DNA of 64,000 nt from Chrysophaeum taylorii (taxonomy: Eukaryota; Sar; Pelagophyceae; Pelagomonadales; Pelagomonadaceae), in the NCBI GenBank assembly GCA_029834535.1, contig JAQMWT010000316.1:124001-188000 (forward strand), read 5' to 3'. Under the pieces are notes generated by a model. It was given only the letters and a program-made list of their open reading frames with translations. It did no database searches and was not told the DNA's origin. A program made the position numbers and the translations under genes. This document shows, piece by piece, positions 1 to 10,075 of this stretch. Every line of letters starts with the position of its first letter. Positions within the stretch are counted from its first letter, which is position 1.

Positions 1-688
1 CACATGGAAAGAGGCAGGAGAGATTAAAAAAGAGGGGCAACGCAAACAGAGCACGAGATAGGGAGGGGGCTTATTTTTAGGTCTATGTGTTTTCTGGTTG
101 TTGGGAGAGCATCGATGGCGCGTTGTGGTGCACGAGATCTATCGCGGCGGGTGTCGACGACGAGACGCGCACAGCTACTTCTTCAGAGAGCATGCACACA
201 TAATAAGCCTTGAACAAGCGAAACGGCGCCGCACATTTGGACGACCTTTCGGAGAATGCAGGCCTCCCTCGGCGGCCGGCGCTGAGTTGCAAACAAACAG
301 ACTAATAACTCCTAAAGGCTCCTCGAGCCTACCATAATCATAATAACAAAACTAGAGGCCGGCCCAGTATGCATTTCGCGTCGTAGGCTGATCCCAGCGC
401 CGTACAACGCAGAATTACAGGGCGCTTTCAAGACGAGGGGGCCGCGCTGAAAGGAGGAAAGGAAAGGAGCAGCATCGGGGGAGAGTTGACGACGACGTGT
501 CGCCATGGGAGGCCGCGATTTGATTCCTTTTCGAAGGTGTAATAGGACTTATTGTTATTGTTATCCCGCAGGTTCTTCAGCGGCAAAACGAAAGGTTCGA
601 AAAGAATCGAGAATGAATCTGTGCCTGGGCAGCGGTCTGAAAGGTTCCGGAAATATTCTCGTCAAGTACAAGTCGACGCCGCGCCATA
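1..688. other. 5' intergenic stretch, no gene recognised
   Basis: There are only short overlapping open frames on both strands, none with a recognisable domain or a convincing ATG context. The segment holds the upstream region of the sugar transporter that begins at 689. No RNA gene, transposon or tandem repeat was seen. Confidence 0.6.
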
Positions 689-2770
689 ATGGACCGGCGA
701 TGGATGAGCCATGCGATTCTTGAAGACCTAGAGTCGATCAAGCGGTCGCACGAATGGGGGTCCCAGGACGCGCGGCTGAAGCCGTCGGCGTCGTTGCTGG
801 ATTTGCCACGGACGCCGTACCACGAGCGGCGGTCGAATCTGTACGCCGCGCTGCCGTTCGTCGCCGTGCCGGGGCTCGCCGCGCGGACGAACGATGTGGT
901 CCGGAACATCTCGTACCGGATGTATGTCGCCGAAAGGGAGCAGTACAAGACGACGACGCCACCGCACGTGTTTGAGCCGCCGCGGCAGCAGGTGCCGCCG
1001 CGAATTTCTGCCGAGTACGGAACGGGCGAAGCGAAGACGGGCCTCGTCGAGATGCAGGAGATGGACGACCGGGGTCGGACGTTGGGGGTGTGGAGGTCGT
1101 GCCGGCAGTGCGCGAGCGAACCGGAGAAGCTGAACTTGTCGCTGGTCCCGCGGTCTAAGGAGGAGGAGGCGCTGTACGTCGAGTGTCAGATCGCCGAGGA
1201 CGAGCTGCGTCGCGACATCGTGACCGCGCCCATGATCATGGCGTGCCTGGTGGCGTGCGTGTCGCAGTTTTTGTGCGGCTACAACACCTCGGTGATGAAC
1301 GCGCCGGCCGAGTACGTGTTTCCGGGACACTCGACGCTCTCTTGGTCGGTCGCGGTCGCGTCGTTCGCGATAGGCGGACCCGCGGGTGCCGTGTTGGGGG
1401 GGTACCTCGCCAACGCGCGCGGTCGCCGCCAGGCCCTCCTCTTTGACGCGGGTGTCTTTTTGGTCGGGGGATTGCTGATGACTCTCGCGCCCACGATGAA
1501 CTGGTTGATCGCCGGCCGGTTCGTCGTCGGCGTCGCCTCGGGCTTCGCGTCGGTGCTCGTGCCCATATACCTCGGCGAACTCGCGCCGCCCGTCCTCCGC
1601 GGGACCTTTGGGACCTGCACCCAGTTCGCCATGGTCATCGGGATCCTCGCGACGGACCTCATCGCCTTCGACTTTGCTCAAAATTGGCGCGTGTTGTTCG
1701 GGATGACGCCCCTCCTCGCCGCGATCCAGCTCCTGAGCGCGCCCCACCTCCTCGAGTCCCCGCGCTGGCTCCTCGACCGCGACGAAACCTCGCAGCAGGC
1801 GCGCCTGGCTCTCCAGAAATTGTACGGCTTCCGGGATGCCGAGCAGATCGACTACGAGGTCGCGCACATCGTGGGCGCGAACGCGCTCCACAAGCTCTCG
1901 CAGTCCCAAAAGTCGGCCATAAACAACAACAACCTCAAGACGGGCTTCGCCTCCATCTACGACGACGACGATGTCCGGCCCTTGCTGTTCGCGAGCGTCG
2001 CCCTTCACGTCGCCCAGCAACTCTGCGGGATCAACGCCGTCTTCTATTACTCGACCATGTTCTTCAACGGCGTCATCGACAACCCTCTGCTCGGCACGAC
2101 GCTCGTCGCCGCCATCAACGTCCTCGCCACCTGGCTCGCCATCATCATGATGGACAGCTGCGGACGCAAGACCTTGCTCGCCTGGTCCTCGGGGGGCATG
2201 CTGGCCTGCGTCCTCTTGATCACCCTCGCCCTCGTGGGCGCGATCCCCAAGATCGCCGCTCTGGTCTCTGTCATGCTCTACGTCTCCTTCTTCGAGATCG
2301 GCCTCGGCCCGATTCCCTGGCTCATCGTCGCCGAAATGTTTGATTCCCGACATGTCGACACGGCCCAGTCCATCGCCTGTCAAGTTAACTGGCTCTGTAA
2401 CTTTCTGGTCGGCCTCGCCTTCCCGAGCGTCAACGCCGCGCTCGGCTCGTGGTGTTTTCTTCCGTTTGGCGTCGTGCTCGCCGCCACCTTCGCCTTCGTC
2501 CTCCACACGCTCCCCGAGACCCGCGGCGCCTCGGTCCGCGAGATCCAGATCGACATGGCTCAGAGACTCGGCTACGAGATCGAGCCGCGGGATCTCGTCA
2601 AGCCCGACGACCTGATCTTGGAAGACCACCACCTCAGAAATAAGGGAAAGGACGACCACGGAGGAGGAGAATTAGCCGACGACCGCCTCGAACCGACGAC
2701 CCCCGTCCCGCCCACCACCAACGGCACGCCCAAATACGCCCAGCTCCCCGTCAACGACCCGACCCCCTAA
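689..2770 (+). CDS. MFS sugar/inositol-type transporter with long cytosolic N-terminus
   Basis: This 693-residue protein is a major facilitator superfamily member of the sugar transporter (GLUT/inositol transporter) family, expected to move a hexose or polyol across a membrane. The first roughly 175 residues are a soluble, charged extension. The membrane core then runs to about residue 607 with about 12 hydrophobic segments. Visible family motifs are GRR after TM2 (about 245-247), ESPRWLL at the end of TM6 (about 356-362), QQLCGIN in TM7 (about 443-449), GPIPW in TM10 (about 540-544) and PETRG after TM12 (about 609-613). The N- and C-terminal tails are longer than in typical 450-550 residue family members. 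The start is the first in-frame ATG. The exact substrate and the membrane (plasma membrane, vacuole or plastid) cannot be read from the sequence. Confidence 0.93.
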   Translation: MDRRWMSHAILEDLESIKRSHEWGSQDARLKPSASLLDLPRTPYHERRSNLYAALPFVAVPGLAARTNDVVRNISYRMYVAEREQYKTTTPPHVFEPPRQQVPPRISAEYGTGEAKTGLVEMQEMDDRGRTLGVWRSCRQCASEPEKLNLSLVPRSKEEEALYVECQIAEDELRRDIVTAPMIMACLVACVSQFLCGYNTSVMNAPAEYVFPGHSTLSWSVAVASFAIGGPAGAVLGGYLANARGRRQALLFDAGVFLVGGLLMTLAPTMNWLIAGRFVVGVASGFASVLVPIYLGELAPPVLRGTFGTCTQFAMVIGILATDLIAFDFAQNWRVLFGMTPLLAAIQLLSAPHLLESPRWLLDRDETSQQARLALQKLYGFRDAEQIDYEVAHIVGANALHKLSQSQKSAINNNNLKTGFASIYDDDDVRPLLFASVALHVAQQLCGINAVFYYSTMFFNGVIDNPLLGTTLVAAINVLATWLAIIMMDSCGRKTLLAWSSGGMLACVLLITLALVGAIPKIAALVSVMLYVSFFEIGLGPIPWLIVAEMFDSRHVDTAQSIACQVNWLCNFLVGLAFPSVNAALGSWCFLPFGVVLAATFAFVLHTLPETRGASVREIQIDMAQRLGYEIEPRDLVKPDDLILEDHHLRNKGKDDHGGGELADDRLEPTTPVPPTTNGTPKYAQLPVNDPTP

Positions 2771-4292
2771 AGAGGAGGGGAAAACATCTTCCTCCATCAT
2801 CATCACCTTATGTTGTTCTTGTTGTTGTTGTTTTTCTTCTTCTTCTTCTTCTTCTTCTTGTCGGAGAATGAAACCGAGGAACGAACGATCCTACCTGCTT
2901 CAAGTTCGACCCTCGTCTCGTTATCGACACGCACGCGCGCGCGCTCCTGTCTCTTCTTCGTCATCATATTATTACGTCTTGCCGCCGGCCTCCCTCCAGG
3001 CCACCGAACGAACGAGCATCTTCTTGCATCCATCTCGTCGACCGCTCCCTGTGCTTCCCTCCTCAAAACCACGCGTGGTCTTGTCCCCTCTAACTATAGT
3101 AGTAGTAAGCTCACCCTCCTCCTACAAACCAAACACCTCGCGCGACTTTCGCCGGCCGCCGGAAACCGGGAGGTTATGTCTCGACAGCACCTCGACCTCC
3201 GATGACGAGGAGATGGGACATACATTGAGACTATCTCATTCCTGAACGAGTGATTGCCCTCCGTTCTTGTTGTTGTTGCTTTTTTCGTAATTGAGAGAAG
3301 CCTAGCCTCTTCTTTCTCCAGTAGGGGGGTAGCCCCGTCGCCCTTGCGTTATCGCGAGGAGGTCGGACTTATTATTCCTTCCCGAGTGTCTGTCAGGTAG
3401 CTGCTGGCCCAATCTAGGTTGCGATGGAGGACGGTGCCTCATGAATTCTGAGCCTTGCGAGGGCATCCGCCCTCCCGGCGTAGGTTGGCACCCATTCGCC
3501 TCCCGGGCGGGCCGGTTGGCAGCCGGAACGTTGTTCGCAATGGGACGGGGTATGGCCGGGGGGCGAAGACGGAAGGTTATCGACGAGTTGGTTGTCAGTC
3601 ACATCGCGGTCTCCTCGTCGCATGGCGACAAGCTTGATGGTCACTCTCCGCCGACCGACCTTTCGGCGCTCCTCGTCGACAGGCCCGTGATTCCGGACTG
3701 GCACCTGTCGGTCCGGCCTGGCTCCCATACGCGGGAGAGGTCTGAAGTTAGTTAGTTAGGTCAAAATTCACCCGGAATTCGTCGTGGTGGGGGCTCGCGT
3801 TATCCGTATTCGTCGCACGTCTCGAGATGGCCCAATGCGAGGCGGCATTGCGCTCCACTTCGAGATTTCCGGTGTGCGTGCCCACCACCCGCTACACGCT
3901 GGTAAAGTAGTGCTGTGGCGGCGAGGCAATCATCCCTGCTGCTCTGAGAGATAATCCCATCGCCCTCCCGCTCGCGCTTCCATGCCAGCTATATTCGTTT
4001 GCGAGCTTCACCCGTGCGACTTGAGCTCGTTGTGTCAGGCGTGCTCGCTGGTTGTATTGAGCTGCACGCAGCCGGCGTTTTAGCGCATCTGGATCGCGTG
4101 CCTCTGTTGCCTCGCGGTCGCGTTGGCGCTTCAGTGGGGCCTTTGATTGGGCTTGACGCCGGGCGGCTGCTTCCTGCGTGCCATGCGACCCGCGGGCAAA
4201 CAATTCAAAAGAGATACCCCAGTCTCAGGCTGTATTCGGTATGTGCCTTGGACGCCATTCGACTCGAGGTGTTTTCGTGAAAAACTGCCCAA
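2771..4292. other. Intergenic, no supported gene
   Basis: A run of CTT repeats lies at about 2833-2858. Several 60-130 codon open frames occur on both strands but show no domain and no consistent coding pattern. A minus-strand frame at 3414-3728 and another at 3892-4203 look arginine/alanine-rich and random, so they are not called. Confidence 0.5.
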
Positions 4293-4354
4293 AGTCAGTC
4301 AGTCAGTCAGTCAGTCAGTCAGTCAGTCAGTCAGCCAGTCAGTCAGTCAGTCAG
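4293..4354. repeat. (AGTC)n tetranucleotide microsatellite
   Basis: About 15 copies of AGTC with one interruption (GCC). It lies in the upstream region of the VWA-domain gene. Confidence 0.95.
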
Positions 4355-4628
4355 CCTATTATTATCCCCAAAAGCACTTGTAACAAATTATTGCAGGGTT
4401 GTTGGTAGCAAAGCTGAAAATATTTGAGTGCCGTGGCATAGTTTGTGGCACGAAACGGACATCGACGACCACCAAGGGAATAAGTTTAAAATGGCAGAAG
4501 AGCGTGGCCAGGCTTGTGGTGGCAAAACGAAAAGAGAGGCAAAAATTCGCGATCACCCTGACCGCGAGATTGAGGAGCGGAGCACCACGCGAAACAAAGA
4601 GGTCGATAATATGGACGAAGTAACTGCA

Positions 4629-6215
4629 ATGACGCGGCTTCTCCTTTTCGTGGGGTACGTTCGTGCACGGACTTTGGTCCCATCAAAATTTCCGACGGCT
4701 TTGCCTTCTCCAGCGCCGTCGGTGAGCCCAGCCAGGTGCGCTGTCCTTGCTGTGAGCATGGACGAAAGCGGCTCCATGCTCGGAGAACAGTCATGGATCC
4801 CCGGGGCGTTGAATACAATCTTCTCCGAACTGGAGGCTGGCGGCTTTGACACGCTCAACATGCTTTGCGTTTCAGGCTATGGAGATTCTTCTGTAGCACC
4901 CCGATCCCTCGGTCCGGGGTGCGCGTTTTACGCAAGTTCGGACGATTTCACTTCTACATTCGGGAGTTTCAACACGAACGGTTATTTTGAAGACGGTCTG
5001 TGGGGAATGGACTACGTTATTGAGTTGGCCGAGGACTTTATTCAAGCGCAAAATCAGACTCTCGAGGAACGGTGCACGAACGCGAACGACATCGTCCGCG
5101 TCGTCACTCTGGTGACCGACGAAGATCGAGATATCGCAAATTCAGCCATAACCGACGAAACTATTCGACAGCTTCTCGCGGAAGACAGGTGGATTGTCAA
5201 CACTATCTTGGACGCGAACGTGAACAGTGACGTCATCGGTATCTCGGAGGACGGCTCCGCGTATACGTGCGACTTTACGGACGGGACGTACAATACGACG
5301 GCTGCCGGGACTCTGTCCACGAGCACCGTGTCCATCACGGGCAAGGACGATTACGCCTATTTAGCCTGGAACTACAGTGGGATCGTCTGGAATCTGAACG
5401 TCTTACGGAACGGCGGCACTTCTGCCGACTGCTTCTCGAGCGCTTTCACCGACATCAAGGCATCCGAAGTTCTTCTCTCGCCTACTTTCCCACCAACGCC
5501 CGCGCCCTCTTTCTTGTTCGGCGACACGCGAGTCACCGTCCAGTTCTTCAACGTTTTCGATGAGAGCACTGGCCTCTCGGCAATAGAGTTTTCTGTCAAA
5601 TTCGTCAAAGACGGAGTCGCGAGATTGTACGCGGGCGCTACGCAAGCTATTTACAACGATACCTTGCCCTCGATCGCGCGCCGCACGGCCTATACCGAGC
5701 TAACTATTGATATCATCGTCCAAGGCGAAGTCATCGGCACATTCGAGACCTCTGGCCGTCGCCGCCGCCTCGACGACGGCAGCAGCCTCGACGCGACCAG
5801 TTTCAATTACACCGTTTCGGTATCCACCGACTTCAGCTCGGTCGGCCTGGATAATGACATTGCGGATAATCTGACAGCAGCCGTTGAAGATGCTGTTGCC
5901 GACGGGTCCTTCGAATCTAGCCTCAATGCTCTGGCGAACGGCACCAACGCGTCTACGATCGTCGCCGCGTCGACCCTCGTGCCATCGTTATCGCTCGCGT
6001 CCTCGGCACCGACGACCGCGCCTACAATCACGGAGACACCAACGTCCTCACCCTCGACGCCCGCGCCCAGTTCCCCTGTGGTCGCGTGTTCGGACGACTA
6101 CGACTGCGGTCCTGGAGAGTTCTGCGACCTATCGGGGGGTTCTTCTTCTACGACGAGGCGCTCGCTCCTCTTCGGCTCCTACCGCTCAGACAGTGGGGTC
6201 TGCGCGACGTTCTAA
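4629..6215 (+). CDS. Secreted VWA-domain protein
   Basis: This is a 528-residue protein counted from the ATG at 4629, which gives a hydrophobic N-terminus like a signal peptide. In-frame ATGs at 4491 and 4611 would only add a charged leader. A von Willebrand factor A domain follows: the MIDAS motif DESGS is at about residues 45-49, and a TDEDRD segment may be the later metal-site strand. A Pro/Thr/Ser-rich linker leads to a beta-rich region holding an RRRRLDDG basic site, possibly a proprotein-convertase site. A second PTSS-rich linker leads to a short Cys-containing tail (CSDDYDCGPGEFCD). The architecture suggests a cell-surface or extracellular adhesion protein. The function is unknown. The 3' end has a decayed duplicate immediately downstream. 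Confidence 0.75.
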   Translation: MTRLLLFVGYVRARTLVPSKFPTALPSPAPSVSPARCAVLAVSMDESGSMLGEQSWIPGALNTIFSELEAGGFDTLNMLCVSGYGDSSVAPRSLGPGCAFYASSDDFTSTFGSFNTNGYFEDGLWGMDYVIELAEDFIQAQNQTLEERCTNANDIVRVVTLVTDEDRDIANSAITDETIRQLLAEDRWIVNTILDANVNSDVIGISEDGSAYTCDFTDGTYNTTAAGTLSTSTVSITGKDDYAYLAWNYSGIVWNLNVLRNGGTSADCFSSAFTDIKASEVLLSPTFPPTPAPSFLFGDTRVTVQFFNVFDESTGLSAIEFSVKFVKDGVARLYAGATQAIYNDTLPSIARRTAYTELTIDIIVQGEVIGTFETSGRRRRLDDGSSLDATSFNYTVSVSTDFSSVGLDNDIADNLTAAVEDAVADGSFESSLNALANGTNASTIVAASTLVPSLSLASSAPTTAPTITETPTSSPSTPAPSSPVVACSDDYDCGPGEFCDLSGGSSSTTRRSLLFGSYRSDSGVCATF

Positions 6216-6312
6216 GCCTCGCCGCCTTCGCATTCCTTCTGCGACTCTATATGATTCTGCTTCCTAGTCTCTGTACAACGACGACGACGACGACGGCGGC
6301 GGCGGCGGCGGC

Positions 6313-6503
6313 GCCTAAAATCAATCACGGAAACACCAACGTCCGCGCCATAGACGACGCACAACCCCAGTATCCCAATCGTCGCTCGCTTCATCGGTCG
6401 ACTGCAGCTCTTCTTGGGGATTCTGCGAATTCTGCGAATTCTGCGAAGCATCTGGTTCTTCTTCAGAGCGGAGCTCACTCCTCCTCTTTGGCTCCTACCG
6501 CTC

Positions 6504-6572
<69 letters not shown>

Positions 6573-6650
6573 GTGGGGTCTGTGCGATGATATAAGAGTC
6601 TCGTCTCTTCGCATTCCTCCTTCGGCGATTCTGTGTGTGTTCCTCCTCCT
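6313..6650 (+). pseudogene. Decayed tandem duplicate of the VWA gene 3' end
   Basis: This segment repeats, in diverged form, the last roughly 240 bp of the preceding VWA gene (about 6025-6260). The shared landmarks come in the same order: the ATCACGGAgACACCAACGTCC-like block, the TTCTGCGA block, the ctcttTGGCTCCTACCGCTCAGACAG block and the CAGTGGGGTCTG block before the stop. The copy has a 9-bp TTCTGCGAA tandem expansion and about 70 bp of (CAGA)n inserted exactly where the parent has a single CAGACAG. The open frame through it (6086-6595) still ends with a Gly-Val-Cys-Ala tail like the parent. It carries no VWA domain and is most likely non-functional. Confidence 0.7.
6503..6573. repeat. (CAGA)n microsatellite
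   Basis: About 17 perfect CAGA units lie inside the duplicated 3' end of the VWA gene. The parent sequence has CAGACAG at the same point, which is probably the seed of the expansion. Confidence 0.95.
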
Positions 6651-6939
6651 CTCCTAGCCATTGTGATACATATAGTTGCGCGACTAATAAATCGCACTTT
6701 GCCGAAGATCTCGCGTGTCTGGGGATAATATGAAAGGGCCGGGAATCTCGACGTACCTCGCCATCGCTGCGCCGCGGTCTCGCAGGCGGGGTTGGCTCGT
6801 GGACCGCGGCCTTCCTTTACGCTCGTTCGTCCAGGACGCCGCCCGCCTTCGTCGACACGGCGAGTACTTCACCCAATGCGCACCGAGAGACAGCTCAAGA
6901 GGAAGGAATTGACGCCTTCTTCTTTAAACACGCGCTACC

Positions 6940-6971
<32 letters not shown>

Positions 6972-8139
6972 CGTTGCGAGCGCGAACGCAGGATTTTCCA
7001 TCCAGAATCCCCGAGCCACTCGAGCCAACCTGAGACGGCTTCGAAGAACGGCAGCACCACCGCATCTCGGGCACGTCGTCGCGGCCAACAAGATCGGATT
7101 CGGTGCAGCACAGTCCGGAACGACTGCCGATCGCATCTTAAAGCGCCGTACGGGCGGGCGCGCGTCGAGGGCTACCCTCGCGGCGGTCGACCAACCACGC
7201 AGGTAGCAGCACGCGAAGGCCGCGGGCCAGGCCAAGGTCGGCATGGATGCATATGGCAAAGTACGGCCGCTGCGCTCCACCATCATCTTCCATAAGTCAA
7301 GCCTGTGGCGTTGACGACGAGCTCGTCGAACTCGAGACGGACGAATTTTGGGCGTCGACCGCAACGAACTCGCGGCATGGCCGTGGGTGTTGAATCTGCT
7401 GTATTGCGCGCAGAGCAACAACGACCAGTCGGCGTAGTTGGCAAATGACACCGTCGTCGGTTCGACCTTCTAGGCGTCGCGGATCAGCTCGTTCGGCACC
7501 GTTGCCTTCGCGTAGGAACTGGCGCTGGATGAGGAGTGATAAGCCGACGAAGATTTCATCGATCTCCATGGCATGGGCGGTCTTGGTCGACGGGAAGTCC
7601 AGGGCCGCCGTCACCTTGAAGAGCGACACCGCGCTCGAAAAGCTCCCGACGAGGCAATCGCCAGTCGTGAAGACGGGGGACGTGTCGCTCCCACGTTGTT
7701 CTCTCTGCAAGGGCATGCGCCCGCAATTCGGACAGACGCGCTACCGTAGCGCGAGACACCCGAGTGTGGCGACAAACATCGCACTTGACCCAACGACCGA
7801 CGCGACTCGTGCCACACCGACACAAGAGCACGTGGCAGCATTGGCACCACCGGTCGTCACCCGAGTATTCGCCACCTACTCGACGCGTCGACGATCGTGG
7901 GTCCAGCCCCGCTGCGAGCTCGGACGGCTGTGCTTCATCCTGAAGCCAACGGCGCTGCTTGTGGTTGGCATCAACTGCGATGCTTGCGGACCTCGCCGTC
8001 ATCCATTCCTCGCGAGCGACAGAGGACACGAGGGGCACGCATCCGAGGCGGTCTTGGGGCATGCGTCTTCGTGGGGGAATGAGAAGGTGAACACCTTGGC
8101 TGGGCCGTAGACCGCGGCGTGATGCGCAGGGTCGTCGCG
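6651..8139. other. Gene-poor stretch with (CAA)n and open-frame fragments
   Basis: A CAA run lies at about 6940-6971. No intact gene is supported. On the minus strand three overlapping frames (about 7451-6924, 7716-7297, 8062-7556) together contain segments that faintly resemble the region upstream of the catalytic domain in class-3/diacylglycerol lipases (a DEIFVGLSLLIQRQ stretch). The frame is repeatedly broken and no GxSxG motif was found, so this is at most a relic. Confidence 0.35.
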
Positions 8140-8252
8140 ATCGTCAGCGACAATGATGATGGCCATCATCATTGTCGCTAAGCGACACTTAGCGACACGC
8201 TCAGCGACACTTAGCGACAATGTCGCCTATCATCATCATTGTCGCTGACGAT
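8140..8252. repeat. Nested inverted repeats / palindrome cluster
   Basis: Positions 8146-8162 and 8163-8179 form a perfect 17-bp-arm palindrome with no spacer. A second copy of the right arm, extended outward, lies at 8231-8252 and pairs with 8140-8161. Between them AGCGACACTTAGCGAC-type direct repeats and a further small palindrome (GCGACA/TGTCGC around 8214-8226) occur. The block lies about 240 bp upstream of the histone deacetylase start. It could be a foldback-element relic or a structured site; no function is claimed. Confidence 0.85.
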
Positions 8253-8495
8253 ATCGATGTGGTGACATGCTTCGAAATAAAAATCGGATCAAGAAGGGGA
8301 GAGATCTTCAAAGAGATTAGCACCATCCAATTTAATAATCCTCCCGCGATTGGTTAGCGGAATTACAACGGATTCTCAAAAAATCCGACAAAAGGGTTAG
8401 GCGAACCGTAAAGGCGGTTGTCAGTTATTATTATCGTTGTTTGAAATTAAAAAATACCAAGCAACCAAAACTGTTTTTGTACACCTGCTGGCGAG

Positions 8496-10043
8496 ATGAT
8501 GGTGCGAGTAGAGGAGGAGGAGGAGGAGGAGGAGATTGGGGGCATCGTTTCACCGGCCGAGTCGACGGTGCGAGTAAAGGTTATGTAGTAATGAGCTTGG
8601 TGTGGTATCTAGGCCGCCGAGCCCGGGTCGGAGGACGACGACTCGCTTCTGGATGCGCTGACGCCTGCGTTCGACCGGATATTAGGAAAGCGGATCTACG
8701 AAGACGAGGACCGCGAGCCGTTGCGGGATTGCTCGAATGCCGAGCGCAAGCAGTGCACGAAAGCGACCCCGGTGACGGTGCGGCAGCTCAAGGAGAAGGT
8801 GGCGGTTATGTGGAGCGACGCGGGTCGCGCGCACGAGAACGGCGCAGACCACCAGGAATCTCGCGCAAGGCTCGACGTGCTGGTGGGCGAGGGCGGCGCG
8901 CTGCGCGACATGTGTGGCGTGGATGTCGAGGAGAGTGTCGCTCGAGCGCCGATCGCTGACGTGGTTCGCGTTCACGACTACGAATACGTCGCGCACGTCG
9001 AGGGGCGGTGCAAGGAGGGTAAGGCGCTCGACACGGACACGCCCGTGTCGCCGGGGTCGTTCGACGCCGCTTTGGCGGCTGCCGGCGCGGCGTTGGAGGC
9101 GGTCGATCGCGTCGCGACGCGTCGTCGCGCGGCGTTCGTCGTCGCGCGACCTCCGGGTCATCACGCGGGCCCCCGCGGCGCCGCGCCCTGTCGCGAGTTG
9201 TTCGACGCGCGGCCCGACATGTGCAGCTGTGGGTTCTGCCTCTTCAACACCGTCGCGATCGCCGGAGCGTACGCGCGCTACCGGTACGCGGAGACGAAGG
9301 TCGGCGCCAACGAGCTCGTCTTCGGCAAGGTCGCCATCGTCGACGTCGACGTCCACCACGGCAACGGCACGGCAGAAATCGTCGCAGGCCTCCGCCCTCG
9401 CCAGGTCAATCTCCCGCTCCCCTCGAGCTGGCCCCCGCAGTCGACCCTCGCGTACAAGCCCTGGCTCGACGAGTCCGACGCGGAACACGTTTTTTTCGCC
9501 TCGATCCACCTTCGGGCGCCAGGATTTTATCCGGGCGGCGGCGCCGCCGGCGAGAATACCGACCGCCTCGTCAACGTGGCCCTCGCGCCGCCGGGGGGAC
9601 CGAGACCGGGAGACGCCGCCGCGCGCCGCGCGCTCTCCGCCTCAGCGCGCAAGGCCTTGGTCGACAAGTGCTCGGCCCACTTTCGCGCCGCCGTCGAGCG
9701 GGACCTCCTCCCCAAGCTCGCCGCCTTCGCCCCGGACCTTCTCCTCATCAGCGCGGGCTTCGACGGCCACCACTCCGACCTCTACTACTACCTCGACGAC
9801 CAAGACTACTACTGGATCACGCGGAGTCTCCTCCAGGCCGCCAAGCCCAAGGCGGTCGTCAGCGTCCTCGAAGGCGGCTACGCCGTGATTGCCGCCGACC
9901 CCCCGACCACCACGTTGCGTCGCACGCGCCAGCAGACCGCCACCGCGCGCGTCCCCGACGACCAGCAGGATTCCCTCTGCGGCCTCGCCGCCGCGGCCAA
10001 AGCCCACGTCAAAGCTCTCGCCGACTACCAACCGCGCCTCTGA
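8496..10043 (+). CDS. Histone deacetylase family protein (class II type), 2 exons
   Basis: Zn-dependent deacetylase of the arginase/deacetylase fold, expected to remove acetyl groups from histone or other lysines. The model has exon 1 at 8496-8573, a 39-nt intron at 8574-8612 (GTAAAG..TAG, carrying an in-frame TAG) and exon 2 at 8613-10043, giving 502 residues. The intron is inferred because the conserved frame has no ATG before a TAG at 8610, and splicing joins it in phase to an ATG followed by a Glu-rich leader. Catalytic landmarks are visible: RPPGHHA (about 205-211), DVDVHHGNGT (about 270-279), SAGFDGHHSD (about 406-415) and EGGY (about 446-449). The C-terminus is short. It converges with the TMEM19-like gene, with 32 bp between stop codons. 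Cytosolic or nuclear location is not decidable here. Confidence 0.92.
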
Positions 10044-10075
10044 CACCATTAACAAGGTAACAACCCGACCACCTA

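Noticed and set aside
728-2659. Long minus-strand open frame (643 codons) antisense to the sugar transporter.
   Set aside because: GC-rich third positions of the transporter keep the opposite strand free of stops. It has no domain, and its composition is Glu/Asp/Val-rich from antisense codons.
3414-4203. Possible retrotransposon polyprotein pieces on the minus strand.
   Set aside because: Only an Arg/Ala-rich composition and a chance ADALARL match. No reverse transcriptase or integrase motif.
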